A stretch of DNA of 22,859 bases, taken from positions 1 through 22,859 of the forward strand of contig JAXHUR010000053.1 in assembly GCA_034189505.1 (NCBI GenBank), written 5' to 3'. Of this stretch, positions 22,744-22,859 are shown in pieces. Each line of letters begins with the position of its first letter. Within the stretch, counting starts at the first letter, position 1. This DNA comes from Geoalkalibacter_A sp034189505. GTDB lineage: Bacteria; Desulfobacterota; Desulfuromonadia; Desulfuromonadales; Geoalkalibacteraceae. The notes beneath the pieces were generated by a model. It saw only the letters and a list, made by a program, of their open reading frames with translations, had not been told where the DNA came from and did no database searches. A program made the translations under genes and the position numbers.

Positions 22744-22859
22744 TGGCGTCGCAAAAACTCACCAACTGCTGCGTTGCTGCAATTGCTCTCGCTGCTTCGA
22801 CGTACGTAAGTACGCCTCATTGCTCGACAATCGCGCGCCTTGCATTTGGCGCTTTTTGC
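22744..22859. repeat. Palindromic intergenic repeat (cut by window end)
   Basis: Directly after the kamA-like stop, GCAAAAA (22751-22757) followed by a CCAA block is mirrored by TTGG...TTTTTGC (22846-22859). A central CGTAC-GTAA-GTACG hairpin (22801-22814) is flanked by imperfectly complementary, GC-rich text. The whole could fold as one long hairpin and may serve as the 3' end of the operon transcript. It resembles dispersed 'GTCGCAAAAA' palindromes I associate with Geobacter-type genomes; this is unsearched memory. The right end lies beyond the window. Confidence 0.6.

Noticed and set aside
1..22859. CRISPR arrays, insertion sequences, prophage genes
   Set aside because: No regularly spaced direct repeats, transposase, integrase or phage structural gene was seen on either strand.

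Overview
The window is about 22.9 kb of GC-rich bacterial chromosome. The gene set includes a split glutamate synthase rich in Fe-S clusters, a radical-SAM aminomutase, a PilZ protein, a GNAT/deacetylase fusion and a type II branched-chain aminotransferase. Together with the dispersed palindromic repeats between genes, this most resembles a Desulfuromonadales (Geobacter/Desulfuromonas-like) deltaproteobacterium. That placement is inferred from style and content, not from a database match.

Layout. Bases 1-3119 hold the 3' end of a glycine-betaine-type binding protein (+), a trypsin-fold protein whose catalytic Ser is Arg (+), and a pcnB-folA pair (-). Bases 3240-3348 hold a 109-bp palindromic element (copy 1). 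Bases 3402-6594 are a compact + operon: a divergent miaA, a GT-A glycosyltransferase, a PilZ protein and a SprT-like metalloprotein. aroC (-) follows. The gap at 7684-7972 carries a degenerate GAG-type inverted repeat and copy 2 of the palindromic element. Bases 7973-13049 are a three-gene glutamate synthase operon (-): amidotransferase, FMN/ferredoxin synthase subunit, and a GXGXG/GltD/ferredoxin fusion. A sigma54-like promoter and an upstream dyad may lie in front of it. Bases 13487-14683 hold ilvE followed 20 nt later by tRNA-Trp(CCA) and an intrinsic terminator, all on the - strand.

Bases 14846-18695 hold a 57-codon gene (-), a short J-domain protein (+), a GNAT/histone-deacetylase-like fusion (+) and a membrane protein with two CDP-alcohol phosphatidyltransferase motifs (-). 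The last two genes overlap tail to tail.

Bases 18911-22743 are the most distinctive unit. A near-consensus sigma70 promoter and a leader of about 155 nt, which can fold to mask its own Shine-Dalgarno sequence, precede four tightly coupled genes: two paralogous D-Ala-D-Ala-ligase-type ATP-grasp enzymes, a GNAT acetyltransferase and a KamA-type lysine 2,3-aminomutase. The set looks like a pathway for a small acetylated and/or beta-amino-acid-containing dipeptide, possibly a compatible solute or cell-envelope component. The product cannot be named from sequence. The window ends inside another palindromic repeat that abuts the kamA-like stop codon.
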